A stretch of DNA of 64,000 nucleotides, from assembly GCF_009806575.1 (NCBI RefSeq), contig NZ_CP047095.1:2732001-2796000 (forward strand), in the 5' to 3' direction. This stretch comes from Rossellomorea marisflavi. Its GTDB lineage: Bacteria > Bacillota > Bacilli > Bacillales > Bacillaceae_B. A model generated the notes under the pieces. It saw only the letters and a program-made list of their open reading frames with translations, did no database searches and was not told where the DNA came from. Within the stretch, counting starts at the first letter, position 1, and every line of letters begins with the position of its first letter. The translations under genes and the position numbers were made by a program. Below, one piece after another: positions 1-8,270 of the stretch.

Positions 1-357
1 AAGTTTCATTCCGCCGTTAGCCTGGCCGATTAGATCAAGCGACCGCTGCGGAATAAAAGCGACTAGCTCGCGAGACTGCGTGTCTTTGAAATTAAAAGAC
101 GCCACTCCCGTTATCGAAAATGACGCCACTCCCTGGTTGTTAAGACGGTTCGTATCGTTATATGCTGACGCCAGCACAGCTGCAAATTCATAGACCGCAT
201 CTTCCGGAATCACATACTTTGGGTACTTCGACGAAAACGTCTGACTCACCACGTTTAAGATACGTTGCTTTTTCGCAGGATCAGCGTCTTGCCAATCCTC
301 GATGTCTATTACATTCTGTTCTATATAGCTGTCAGCGTTAGAAATTGAAAACACCAT
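1..357 (-). CDS. Phage head-tail connector-like protein, C-terminally cut by the window edge
   Basis: Open frame running off the left edge; 119 residues are visible. It begins MVFSISNADSYIEQ, with a strong GGAGGTG ribosome site 8 bases before the ATG. Its place directly after the capsid gene, where tailed phages usually keep the small head completion (gp15/gp6-like) proteins, suggests a head-tail connector. That function rests on position only; I recognise no motif. Composition matches the neighbouring structural genes. Confidence 0.6.
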   Translation of the reverse strand, partial: MVFSISNADSYIEQNVIDIEDWQDADPAKKQRILNVVSQTFSSKYPKYVIPEDAVYEFAAVLASAYNDTNRLNNQGVASFSITGVASFNFKDTQSRELVAFIPQRSLDLIGQANGGMKL

Positions 358-374
358 GACGTTCACCTCCGGAT

Positions 375-509
375 TTATTTCGCGGAGGATTTACGCGCCT
401 TAGGTTTCGGCTTCTTCTCCGCTTTCTTGGCGGATTCTTCCGCCTTTGCTGCTTTTTCAACTTCTTGCTGTTTCAACTTTTGGAGCGTCATGTGAATGAG
501 CATCCCCAT
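375..509 (-). CDS. Small lysine-rich phage protein (44 aa)
   Basis: Short frame starting ATG at 509, one base past the stop of the major capsid gene. The second half is alternating Lys/Ala/Pro (KKAEKKPKPKARKSS), strongly basic and probably disordered. The next gene starts 18 bases after its stop, so it is part of the structural operon. Similar short lysine-rich frames often follow phage capsid genes; no function is known to me. The start could also be the internal ATG two or six codons later. Confidence 0.55.
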   Translation of the reverse strand: MGMLIHMTLQKLKQQEVEKAAKAEESAKKAEKKPKPKARKSSAK

Positions 510-510
510 A

Positions 511-1326
511 TTAAGCCCCTGCCGATACGCTAATCTTGATGACCTTAGATTCATCGTAAAGGTGAGCTGCGAAGTGTTGGTCGCCAGTAACTACTGTTTC
601 TTTAGTTACAATGTTCCGGTCCTTTTCAACGGAAGCGTCTCGTTTCATGTAAAGTTTGAGCGCGCCTCTCTTCACAAGGTAAGCCGTACCTTCTTCGAGC
701 TTGTTAGAACGTACTACTTGTGCGCCTAAGAGCTCACCGAAAGTGCCTTTTATTAGGATTTGATCACCAAGCTCGGAAGCCCTAGTCCAATCCTGACCCG
801 CTGCTTTACGTAGTTTGAGAGCGTCCTTTGAATTCACAAAGAGAACCATTGCCCCTACTTCATCGTTCTCATCGTTAAACAAAGCGATGGCGTTATCGAT
901 TGTGTCGATGTCGAATGCGCTACCTTGGTAACTTAAAGGTGCCGATGTAACCGCAGCAAGAACCTCATTATCAATACCTGCAGCAATAGATTGAAGAATT
1001 TGCTCAACAGTTGCCCCGATTGGATTTCCTAAGCCTGAGAGCGCGGATTCGTCGGAGATTGTACCTCCTTTTGCTACTTTCTTAACTGTAGCTTGGTCAG
1101 TGGAAGTGGTTAATTGAGTTAGGTCAATAGGTTCCCCTTCCGCAACAACAGTTGCATCGCCAATGTAATTAAACTTAGGAACCGTAACTGTGTTACCAGG
1201 TTGACCTTGTAGCGTGTAGTCTACATCAGCAAGAGGAAGGAACTTAATTGCATTGGGTAGTTCAGCCGAAATCATGTCCTGCATTACCTGTGGATTGATC
1301 AAGTTTTCTAGTTTTGTTAGTGCCAT
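511..1326 (-). CDS. Major capsid protein
   Basis: 271 residues, typical length for an HK97-fold coat protein of the N4-gp56 / P22 coat-like group. The N-terminus (MALTKLENLINPQVMQDMI) is the usual opening of these proteins in Firmicute phages, and the protein keeps its length without an obvious cleavable pro-domain. It follows the scaffold gene by 45 bases and precedes the connector genes, which is the standard order. It forms the icosahedral shell. Family from recognition of the sequence, not from a search. Confidence 0.88.
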   Translation of the reverse strand: MALTKLENLINPQVMQDMISAELPNAIKFLPLADVDYTLQGQPGNTVTVPKFNYIGDATVVAEGEPIDLTQLTTSTDQATVKKVAKGGTISDESALSGLGNPIGATVEQILQSIAAGIDNEVLAAVTSAPLSYQGSAFDIDTIDNAIALFNDENDEVGAMVLFVNSKDALKLRKAAGQDWTRASELGDQILIKGTFGELLGAQVVRSNKLEEGTAYLVKRGALKLYMKRDASVEKDRNIVTKETVVTGDQHFAAHLYDESKVIKISVSAGA

Positions 1327-1371
1327 TTAAAACACTCCTTATTTTTTATTAAAAACAGATAGTTTAAATAA

Positions 1372-1971
1372 CTACCTGCTTAATTTCATGTATAAATCGG
1401 GGTTCTCACTATGGAGCCTTACTTTTTCTGCGTAATCCATCTTGTTAAATGATTCTTTAGAGATTCCTTGATACTCGTTTCCGTTAGTCTGTTCGCCAAC
1501 CGGTTTCGGTGCTGCCTTTCTAAACAGTCCCTTACTTTCGGCTTTGTCCACCCATTCAAGCTTTCCTTCGGGCGACAAGTTATTCGGAATCAAATCGTGA
1601 AACTCTTCGGGAATTGTTGCGATACGTGATTCGAGTAACTTTCCGACCACCTCTTCTAACTCTACGTTACGTGCCTGTGCCGACTCAAACATCGATTTAA
1701 ACTCTCCGAACTCTTTCGAAGTAGCTTCATACAACGACTTGAATTCGCCAGCCTCTTCTTGCGCCTTACGCTCATCGTCTTGACGTTGCTTTGTCAGCGA
1801 CTCAAGTTGGGCTTGCGTTTCCTTATAGCGTTGATTCACTTCGTCAAAGCGCGACTTCGGAATCATGTGCTCGGCTCGTTCTTGTTCTGCGGATTTGGTT
1901 TCCGTGTTTTCCACCGCGTCCGGTGCTTCTTCCGCAAAGAATTGAAGATTTAAAGGTAGTAAGTTTTTCAT
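1372..1971 (-). CDS. Phage capsid scaffolding protein
   Basis: 199 residues, very acidic and helical. Residues about 45-115 form a long charged coiled coil (RYKETQAQLESLTKQRQDDE and onward), typical of DUF4355-type scaffolds which guide capsid assembly and are then lost. It starts MKNLLPLNLQFFAEE, a hallmark N-terminus of this family in Bacillus phages. It sits between the head morphogenesis gene and the capsid gene. Confidence 0.85.
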   Translation of the reverse strand: MKNLLPLNLQFFAEEAPDAVENTETKSAEQERAEHMIPKSRFDEVNQRYKETQAQLESLTKQRQDDERKAQEEAGEFKSLYEATSKEFGEFKSMFESAQARNVELEEVVGKLLESRIATIPEEFHDLIPNNLSPEGKLEWVDKAESKGLFRKAAPKPVGEQTNGNEYQGISKESFNKMDYAEKVRLHSENPDLYMKLSR

Positions 1972-2031
1972 TTCGTTTCCCCCTCGTTTTTATCGTGATC
2001 GACACGGATTGGAGTTGCGTCTTTTAATGAC

Positions 2032-2862
2032 TTACGCCAGGTCGGGACGTCGGATCGGCGATACGTGATGCCGACAACGTGGATGGAATATTTCTCGGCG
2101 AGGTAGGTCACCAATATACGGATAAGGTCCAGGAGCGTCCGCTACTAATTTCACGACTTTACCTTCCCAATTACGGCAGGCGTCCGTTGCGCCATGCGAA
2201 CTAATAACTCCGTAAAGCGCCCCACGATCTATCGCGTCGTTTCTGGCTGCCTCTCGGTAGGTAGTGTGTAGCTTCGTTCGCGTAACCATGTCCGCATAAT
2301 CAGTTGGCTTCCATCGCCGGTTGCTTGCGTCTATGATGCCGGTGTTTAATGAGTCGCCCAACTGCCGACGGGCCTCCGCAAGAAAGTCACGCCTAATAGA
2401 CCGGACGCCGTTTACGCCTTGTGCCATGTTTTCACGCATGACATCCGCCATTGCTTGACGGATAGCGTTGCGGGTTCTCCGGTCGATGTTCTGCGTCACC
2501 TGCAAGAGGTCGGCCTGTGTATCGGCAATAGCGAGCTCGATAAGTGACTTGTTCAATTCGTTGAACTTCACTAACTTCATTGCTTCCGAGAAAGTTTCAG
2601 CGACTCCCAGCGAAACGATTGAACGGGCCACGCTTTCTTGTGCCGCCTTTGGAAATGTTGTGCTGGCCCACGCTGTGATGTTTGCGTCCAAGTCTTTCAG
2701 TATCTCCCGAATCTGCGCTTGAACGGCCAATGCGTTAGCTCTCCGGAAGTCTGAAAGGTCCATGCGCATTAGTTCCGTATCAATATCGTCCATCGCTCGT
2801 CTGAAGTACCGTACTAGAGTCGCAACGTCTTTTTCATATACCGGCTCTGGAATTCGGTTCAT
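2032..2862 (-). CDS. Phage minor head protein (SPP1 gp7-like)
   Basis: 276 residues. The C-terminal part has the diagnostic signature of the phage head morphogenesis family: ACRNWEGKVV about residue 228, then HPRCRHHVSPI near the end, a Cys/His cluster likely to bind metal. The family acts in procapsid assembly and may enter the head with DNA. Its ATG shares one base with the portal stop codon (TAATGA), so the two are translationally coupled. Confidence 0.87.
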   Translation of the reverse strand: MNRIPEPVYEKDVATLVRYFRRAMDDIDTELMRMDLSDFRRANALAVQAQIREILKDLDANITAWASTTFPKAAQESVARSIVSLGVAETFSEAMKLVKFNELNKSLIELAIADTQADLLQVTQNIDRRTRNAIRQAMADVMRENMAQGVNGVRSIRRDFLAEARRQLGDSLNTGIIDASNRRWKPTDYADMVTRTKLHTTYREAARNDAIDRGALYGVISSHGATDACRNWEGKVVKLVADAPGPYPYIGDLPRREIFHPRCRHHVSPIRRPDLA

Positions 2863-4337
2863 TACTCATCGCCCTCAATATCGTTAAATACCGAAGGACT
2901 AACGAACTGATCCGCCTGTTCCTCGGCCTTGATTCGCTCAAGTTCCAGCTTCGCCTGTTCCTCACTAAGTCCAAGCGTTTCCATAACGGCGCTGAGTTGA
3001 GACTGAATTGGCTTGCTGCCGGTTCTTAGTTGAGCAATTTGCGCCTTCTCCATGTCGTCCTCTGGAAGGCCGTCTTTGAACTTGATGATCGGCACGGTAA
3101 CTTCATACGGTAACTTTGTACCGGCTTTTTCGTGCTCAAGTAATTGTGCGATGAACAAAACGCGTTTCAGACCTTTGTCGTAGTACTGACGCTTTCTATT
3201 AATCTTCGCAAGTAACGTGTTCATACGATATTTAATAGCCAACGCAGACGAACCTGACGTCCCACTGTCCGTTTTACCGAGCGCAACCGGAGGTAGTTCC
3301 GATACGATGAACAATTGCTCCATCAGCAACTCCAACTCTTTAAAAGCTGCGTCAAGTTGGCCGTTCCATGTGATATATTGCGGCAATACATCGGATTTAT
3401 CTGCTGCCTCAAATATCTTGTCTCTGCCGGCATGGAATATTGGATCGCCGTTCTCATCTTCTCCGAGTGAACCTTGCGGCACGACCATCGCAGGATCGGA
3501 ATGTTTGTCGAGAATTTCAGCGATGCGACTAAGACGGTTATCAATCTCGGCGAAAATGGACTCGTTCTCGCTCAAGTCGTCAATCCCCTGCCAACAGTCA
3601 TCCGTTGAGTAGTTCGGAATATGGACAACTAACGGAAATGGCACGCCTGTCTCAACTACCGTTTCTTTGTCCGTGATGGGCAGCTCTTTCTCGACTTTCC
3701 ATTCAACTACCGCATTTTCATAATGCGAATGGCCGAACGGTGATAAGCGATACTTTGAATATCGGATTTCTCCGGGATAGTGCGATTCAACATTCAGCAC
3801 CCAATCCTGATCGCCTGTTCCTTCAATAACCGATGGCACCGCAATATGGTAAGCAAAGACTGAGGTATCATCGCCGGGCAACGTTTCCGGAAAAACATAC
3901 TCGGCTTTCTGTGCTTCAACAAAAACGCGATACGGGTCCACTGATTCCGAAAGCTTTCCTCCGAAACGTTGGCCATATCGCACCTTGTAAAATGAGTCGC
4001 CTCGATAAGCATTTGAAAGTGCCGACTCGTAATTCGTGATATTCAATTCGTTTTCCTCAACGATGCGTTCAAGCGCTTTTTGCTCCTCGGACTGGTCGTC
4101 TTTGCCTGCGCTGAAGATCGGCGTTTCACCGAACAAAAAGTCGGCCGATTTCTTAGCGATTGTTCCCGCCAAGTTAGATGCGATAAAGACAGCCAGGCGC
4201 CGGTCGCTCGGAAGCTTGTAGCTGTTAAATACTGCGTAATGATTGCCTAAGAATAACTGCTTATTCTTGCGATAACGTTGAATGCGGTCCTTGTGACCTT
4301 CGGGCGGAAAATAGCCGCCGGTTTCTATAAATGCCAA
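2862..4337 (-). CDS. Phage portal protein (SPP1 type)
   Basis: 491 residues, normal for SPP1-type portals. The N-terminus contains the usual RIQRYRKNKQLFLGNHYAVF segment and LAVFIASNLAGTIAKKSADF; the middle carries the ELPPVALG motif near residue 365. The portal forms the dodecameric ring at one capsid vertex through which the terminase pumps DNA. It lies between the large terminase and minor head genes, as in SPP1. Confidence 0.9.
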   Translation of the reverse strand: MAFIETGGYFPPEGHKDRIQRYRKNKQLFLGNHYAVFNSYKLPSDRRLAVFIASNLAGTIAKKSADFLFGETPIFSAGKDDQSEEQKALERIVEENELNITNYESALSNAYRGDSFYKVRYGQRFGGKLSESVDPYRVFVEAQKAEYVFPETLPGDDTSVFAYHIAVPSVIEGTGDQDWVLNVESHYPGEIRYSKYRLSPFGHSHYENAVVEWKVEKELPITDKETVVETGVPFPLVVHIPNYSTDDCWQGIDDLSENESIFAEIDNRLSRIAEILDKHSDPAMVVPQGSLGEDENGDPIFHAGRDKIFEAADKSDVLPQYITWNGQLDAAFKELELLMEQLFIVSELPPVALGKTDSGTSGSSALAIKYRMNTLLAKINRKRQYYDKGLKRVLFIAQLLEHEKAGTKLPYEVTVPIIKFKDGLPEDDMEKAQIAQLRTGSKPIQSQLSAVMETLGLSEEQAKLELERIKAEEQADQFVSPSVFNDIEGDE

Positions 4338-4352
4338 TTAAAATACCTCCTG

Positions 4353-6128
4353 TTATAGCCCTGGCGGCTTATTTACGTAGGACTTTCTGCGATTGGTACC
4401 GAGCATCGATACAACGCCGGAGCATGCGTCTGGAAGATCGTCATGCTGGCCGGATGGGAATTGCTCGAGCTGTTCAAGCAAAAGGCTTTGTCCCTTCTTA
4501 AAACGCAAATAACCCGTCTCACACAACGGTTCAAGCGCCTCAATACGTTTCTCTTTGTTGGCGCCTTGGTGTGCGATGGGTTTTAGTTTCGTTCCATATA
4601 TGCGTTCTTTCATCAGCCTGTCGCGCAACTGACGGTGCATGTCGTGGCCGACTCCGATTGTCTCTACTGCGAAAATCTTATGGCCGTATTCTCGAATCTT
4701 TTCGACCGCCATTTCCAGCGCCTTATGTGCCGGGCACTTTTTCGCCCATGCGTCGACCACGTACATAACGCCTGTTCTGCGATCACGGCCGAGGGTCACT
4801 ATAGCGTTGTAATCCGACCGAGATGACTTACCGGCCGCGACGTCCCAAAATGCGTAATACTCTAAGGGTAGCCTGCGCCCGTCACTGTCGATGAAGTCTG
4901 ACTCGTCAAAGTAACGGAAGGTGTCCGGGTTAAAGATCATCGACTCTTCATCGCGTGGCTCGTTCTGATACTCCGTGTTGAAGGCTTTCGAGCCGTTCGA
5001 CCATTTCCAGGTCATCAGCTTCCAAATCGGCTGCACTTCCGGCCACAAGACGACAGCGCCTTGATCCATTTCCGCCTTGTTAGCTTCGTAGAATTCCCGC
5101 GCCATAGTTTCACGTTGATTCACCGGTACCTGGGCACTCTGATAAATCTCCTGGCACTTGCCCCAAAGGTCCATGCGTTCTGGCAAGTCAATCAACGCTT
5201 TATACTTATGCGATTTGAAATCAGCACGGTTGAGTAAGAGGTCGTTCAGCAAGCTCGCCTCATGTACGACAGTTCCCATCACAATAAACGCCGTCTTTTC
5301 TCCTTTGGCGTCCCCAAGAGGCATAACTGTTTGCGCAAACCAGTCCCTCAGTTTCTCCCGCTGTTCTTTTGTGGCTGCGTTTGTCTTAATATCTTCGAGG
5401 TCATCCCCGATTACCAAATCCGGACGTACGCCATTCCAGTTCCTGCCCCTCAGCGCTTGGCCGGTGGATGCAGCCTGAACCATCGTAAGTGTGCGAGGCA
5501 ACCCGTCTGCCTGTTGCTCAAACGCCACAAACGTTTCCGAATTGTCCTTGGGGTTCATCTGCTGCTTAGGCGATAGTAACGGCCCATAGTCTGCACGCAG
5601 CTTTGCGTTTGTTTTAAGCTGTCCTGATAGCCATTCGAGGTTTGGTCCAGACACCGACGGCGTTTCCGAAATGATAATGATATATTTACGTTTGCGAAAA
5701 ACTGTCTCGCGAAGTGGGGCCGCCTTGCTCAAGTACGAGCTTTTTCCGTGCGACCTGGGCGCTGCCCGCGCGATCTTGGCGTTCTTATTGACGTTAGATA
5801 CCTCGTCGATTGAAGCACATATTTCCTTGTGGAAGGTGGCGGCATCGTCAACGCTGTCGAGCTCAAACGCGTCCCAGTTGCCGGGATTGCCGGGATTGTG
5901 CGTCTCGCTGAAATACTCTAGCGCAAAGTAAAGCAGATCGGTTTCGCTTCGGTGTATGCGTTCGAGGCGTTCAAGCTCCGTGAGTATGTCGTCCAGTTCC
6001 TCGTACTCATCCGACGATAGCATGCCGGCTTCGGCCAGCTTGGCCATTTGCTGCGCTAGTTCACGTGTTGATTCGATTAATACTTCGCGTTCCGGCCGGC
6101 TAAGCCAGCGTGAGTTTACCCATGCGAT
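4353..6128 (-). CDS. Terminase large subunit; start codon uncertain (ATC proposed)
   Basis: ATPase-nuclease that packages phage DNA. Counting from the proposed start, a Walker A-like motif APRSHGKS is at about residues 123-130, Walker B is in LVIGDDLED, and the C-terminal RNase H-like nuclease shows FWDVAAGKSS and HDDLPDA. No in-frame ATG, GTG or TTG lies at a sensible distance from the only good ribosome site, GGGAGG at about 6137-6142. The codon 8 bases after it is ATC at 6128, giving 591 aa. The frame is open up to 6272, but that part overlaps the preceding small gene. The first internal ATG is 27 codons later (about 6047) without a clear ribosome site. An out-of-frame ATG at 6123 would fit if one G there were an error. 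Confidence 0.88.
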   Translation of the reverse strand: MAWVNSRWLSRPEREVLIESTRELAQQMAKLAEAGMLSSDEYEELDDILTELERLERIHRSETDLLYFALEYFSETHNPGNPGNWDAFELDSVDDAATFHKEICASIDEVSNVNKNAKIARAAPRSHGKSSYLSKAAPLRETVFRKRKYIIIISETPSVSGPNLEWLSGQLKTNAKLRADYGPLLSPKQQMNPKDNSETFVAFEQQADGLPRTLTMVQAASTGQALRGRNWNGVRPDLVIGDDLEDIKTNAATKEQREKLRDWFAQTVMPLGDAKGEKTAFIVMGTVVHEASLLNDLLLNRADFKSHKYKALIDLPERMDLWGKCQEIYQSAQVPVNQRETMAREFYEANKAEMDQGAVVLWPEVQPIWKLMTWKWSNGSKAFNTEYQNEPRDEESMIFNPDTFRYFDESDFIDSDGRRLPLEYYAFWDVAAGKSSRSDYNAIVTLGRDRRTGVMYVVDAWAKKCPAHKALEMAVEKIREYGHKIFAVETIGVGHDMHRQLRDRLMKERIYGTKLKPIAHQGANKEKRIEALEPLCETGYLRFKKGQSLLLEQLEQFPSGQHDDLPDACSGVVSMLGTNRRKSYVNKPPGL

Positions 6129-6192
6129 AACGATCGCCTCCCTTCCGTGTGGTTTGTATGTAGCGCCCGAGTGGCCCGTTAGACATTCGGCT

Positions 6193-6354
6193 TCAGGCTT
6201 TACGTAAATGCTCCGTGATAAACTTGCGGTTAATAGCACGGTATAGAACCCAGCGCCGGTATGAGCGTTCACGTTCGGCTGGCAAGGCGTTACGTGCTTC
6301 GTCGTTCAGGCGCTTAACTGTGAGTGAGTATTTCCGTAGGCAATCGCATGTCAA
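6193..6354 (-). CDS. Small basic phage protein (53 aa), TTG start
   Basis: Frame beginning TTG at 6354 with AAGGAG 10 bases upstream and ending TGA at 6193. The product starts MTCDCLRKY, contains a Cys-x-Cys pair and is rich in Arg and Lys (LPAERERSYRRWVLY). It lies directly before the terminase large subunit on the same strand. I do not recognise the family. The ribosome site and sustained coding-like composition argue that it is real. Confidence 0.5.
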   Translation of the reverse strand: MTCDCLRKYSLTVKRLNDEARNALPAERERSYRRWVLYRAINRKFITEHLRKA

Positions 6355-6447
6355 TGGCGGTCAGCTCCTTCGATAAAATTAACGCCCCGAGTGGCCGGCA
6401 TCCTGGCGCTTAGGCATTGCGTCAGGGATTCGTCCTTACAAGCGCAC

Positions 6448-6475
6448 AAAAAAGACACCCCACGAGGGAGGTGCC
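6448..6475 (-). terminator. Rho-independent terminator
   Basis: On the minus strand GGCACC pairs with GGTGTC around a short loop, followed by six T. It lies 17 bases after the stop of the 104-residue gene, so part of the leftward transcript may end here before the terminase gene. Confidence 0.7.
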
Positions 6476-6491
6476 TTATGTATTGCTTTTA

Positions 6492-6806
6492 CTAATTGAC
6501 TTCAACTGTTTCCCATCCACCGATAATTTGACCGTTTTGAACGTTATTTGCCTGTATTGAGAGTTCTTTTGCCCTTTTATCGGGGTGACCTTGGATATAG
6601 GCCATTCCGATTTGCCAAAGCCAACGGTGGGCATTCTCAAATGTTACTCCACTAGAAGGAACTTGCATTGCTGCAATCGTAACCTTCACTACCAAAACCT
6701 TTTCTTGATCTTGAAGGATTAATAATCTAGCACCTTGCCCAGTGGGGCCCTCATCCCATCCTTCATACCCATCCGATTTGAATAACAATCTTTTTTCGAT
6801 TTGCAT
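6492..6806 (-). CDS. Hypothetical phage protein (104 aa)
   Basis: Starts MQIEKRLLFK at 6806, chosen because AAGGAGG stands 8 bases upstream; the frame also allows an earlier ATG at 6848 without a good ribosome site. The soluble product has a hydrophobic beta-like stretch (ARLLILQDQEKVLVVKVTIAA) and a Trp-rich segment AHRWLWQIGM. I do not recognise it. It lies between the resolvase and the terminator at 6448, so it may belong to the resolvase insertion that separates the two terminase genes. Confidence 0.6.
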   Translation of the reverse strand: MQIEKRLLFKSDGYEGWDEGPTGQGARLLILQDQEKVLVVKVTIAAMQVPSSGVTFENAHRWLWQIGMAYIQGHPDKRAKELSIQANNVQNGQIIGGWETVEVN

Positions 6807-6971
6807 GGTTGTAACCTCCTTACAAAGAGGTTTTCGACAAAACAACACAAAATCCTTTAAATGGAAACCCAGAAATTATTTTTATTTCGCGGATTTTTTC
6901 TGCGTCAGATGCCCGGGATATGGAGGCCCGCCCCCTTGGACACCCCTTTTTCGCATGTGGTTTTCGTCGAT

Positions 6972-7547
6972 TTATGTCGACTTATTTTCGGTCATGTTTT
7001 TTCGCTTATTGATTGCACGATAAAGAGTTGCTTTGCTGACTTCCGTCATTTCAACGATCTCAGGAACAGAGTATTGATTGCTATCGTAAAGTTTCAGCGC
7101 TCTTTCCACGTCCTTCTTCGCCTTGGCTGGACGACCACCTACTCTACCTCGGGCGCGTGCTGCCTGCAGGCCTGCCTGTGTGCGCTCGACTATGATATCC
7201 CGTTCAAGCTCTGCTATAGAGGCCATTGTGCGGAAGAAGAAGCGCCCTACTGGCGTTGTAGTGTCGATACCATCAACGATGGATACGAAGTCTACACCGT
7301 CACGTTCAAAGCCTGCGGTCAGTTCCAGTAGCTTAAAGGTGGAGCGCCCCAGCCGGTCGAGCTTATATACCACCAGGACATCGCCGGACCTTAGCGCGTC
7401 CAGGCACTTCTGTAACTCCGGCCGGTCGTCTTTCCTACCGCTCATCTTCTCGGTGTATATACGCTCACACCCTGCCTTCTGTAATGCGTCCACCTGTAAG
7501 TCCAGCGACTGATCCTGCGTACTAACACGAGCATACCCGATTTTCAT
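6972..7547 (-). CDS. Serine recombinase (resolvase/invertase family)
   Basis: 191 residues from ATG at 7547, preceded by GGAGG. The catalytic domain shows IGYARVSTQDQSLDLQ with the nucleophilic serine at residue 9, the arginine-rich LDRLGRS motif near residue 70 and GRFFFRTMASIAELER. A C-terminal HTH (VPEIVEMTEVSKATLYRAI) follows. Small enzymes of this kind resolve dimers or invert DNA between short palindromic sites. It lies between the small and large terminase genes, an unusual place. A palindrome immediately upstream is a likely target. Confidence 0.93.
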   Translation of the reverse strand: MKIGYARVSTQDQSLDLQVDALQKAGCERIYTEKMSGRKDDRPELQKCLDALRSGDVLVVYKLDRLGRSTFKLLELTAGFERDGVDFVSIVDGIDTTTPVGRFFFRTMASIAELERDIIVERTQAGLQAARARGRVGGRPAKAKKDVERALKLYDSNQYSVPEIVEMTEVSKATLYRAINKRKNMTENKST

Positions 7548-7558
7548 CGTAACCGCCT

Positions 7559-7620
7559 CCGTTTCATTCGTTGTGGATATCGTACCATTAACGGTACGTT
7601 TTAGCAACTATGAAATGAAA
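7559..7620. promoter_or_regulatory. Nested inverted repeats before the resolvase: candidate res/crossover site
   Basis: At 7581-7598 stands CGTACCATTAACGGTACG, an 18-bp palindrome with one mismatched pair. It is flanked by GTTG and CAAC, and further out by GTTTCATT (from 7560) and AATGAAAC (to 7620). A third GTTTCATT lies at 7678-7685. Serine resolvases recognise such spaced dyads next to their own gene. The assignment is inferred. Confidence 0.45.
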
Positions 7621-7824
7621 CTATCTTTTGAGACGGGTATACGACGGCAACCTCAACAAACCGCGTCAAATCAACGTTGTTTCATTAATAATCGTTTTTG
7701 GAACGGCTCTTCTTGAAAAAATCGAGGAGGCCACGCGTCAGAAGGGCGCAGTAAGCGTATAGCACCCAATCTACACGTAATCACACACGCTCGGCCACGT
7801 TCCTTCTATAATATTACCGCCACA

Positions 7825-8220
7825 TCAATCGCTTGTGGATTCGCTCCTCTTACGGAACTCTGCTAGCCTCGCCTTGATTGCGTCAATGTCCTTGCTTTCT
7901 TCCGAGTTGTGCGATACCTCCACGCGATCCGTCAGCATGTCATTCGCCTGCAACAACGTCTTGAATAGCGCTGCGTTACCGTCCTTGATGATATGGGCCG
8001 GAATGGCTGCGAATATCTCCGGTAGTCTGTCGGCCGATGCACGCACGATCTCGCGCTTGTACTCACGTTGGAAGAGCTCGTCACGTCGCCAATTGTAGAG
8101 CGTGTTGACATGAACGCCTAGCTCTTCGGCGATTTCTTCATACGTCTTACCTCCGCGCTTAGGCAGAGCAAGCATGGCGATGGCGGCATAGTGGTCGGGT
8201 CCAAGTTGCTTTAATGTCAT
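7825..8220 (-). CDS. Terminase small subunit (phBC6A51-type HTH)
   Basis: 131 residues. The N-terminal half is a helix-turn-helix (KTYEEIAEELGVHVNTLYNWRRDELFQREY), followed by a helical oligomerisation region; this matches the phBC6A51 group of small terminases that recognise the packaging site. The large subunit begins about 1.7 kb downstream, with a resolvase and two small genes between, whereas these two genes are normally adjacent. Confidence 0.8.
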   Translation of the reverse strand: MTLKQLGPDHYAAIAMLALPKRGGKTYEEIAEELGVHVNTLYNWRRDELFQREYKREIVRASADRLPEIFAAIPAHIIKDGNAALFKTLLQANDMLTDRVEVSHNSEESKDIDAIKARLAEFRKRSESTSD

Positions 8221-8244
8221 CGTTTATCCTCCTTAACAATAAAA

Positions 8245-8270
8245 GTAGCGCCCAATTGAGCGCTACGTGT
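8245..8270 (-). terminator. Terminator overlapping the stop codon of the membrane-protein gene
   Basis: GTAGCGC and GCGCTAC form a 7-bp stem with an 8-base loop; TTTTATT follows on the minus strand. The stop codon at 8263-8265 lies inside the stem. It would isolate the accessory membrane gene from the packaging genes. Confidence 0.75.
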
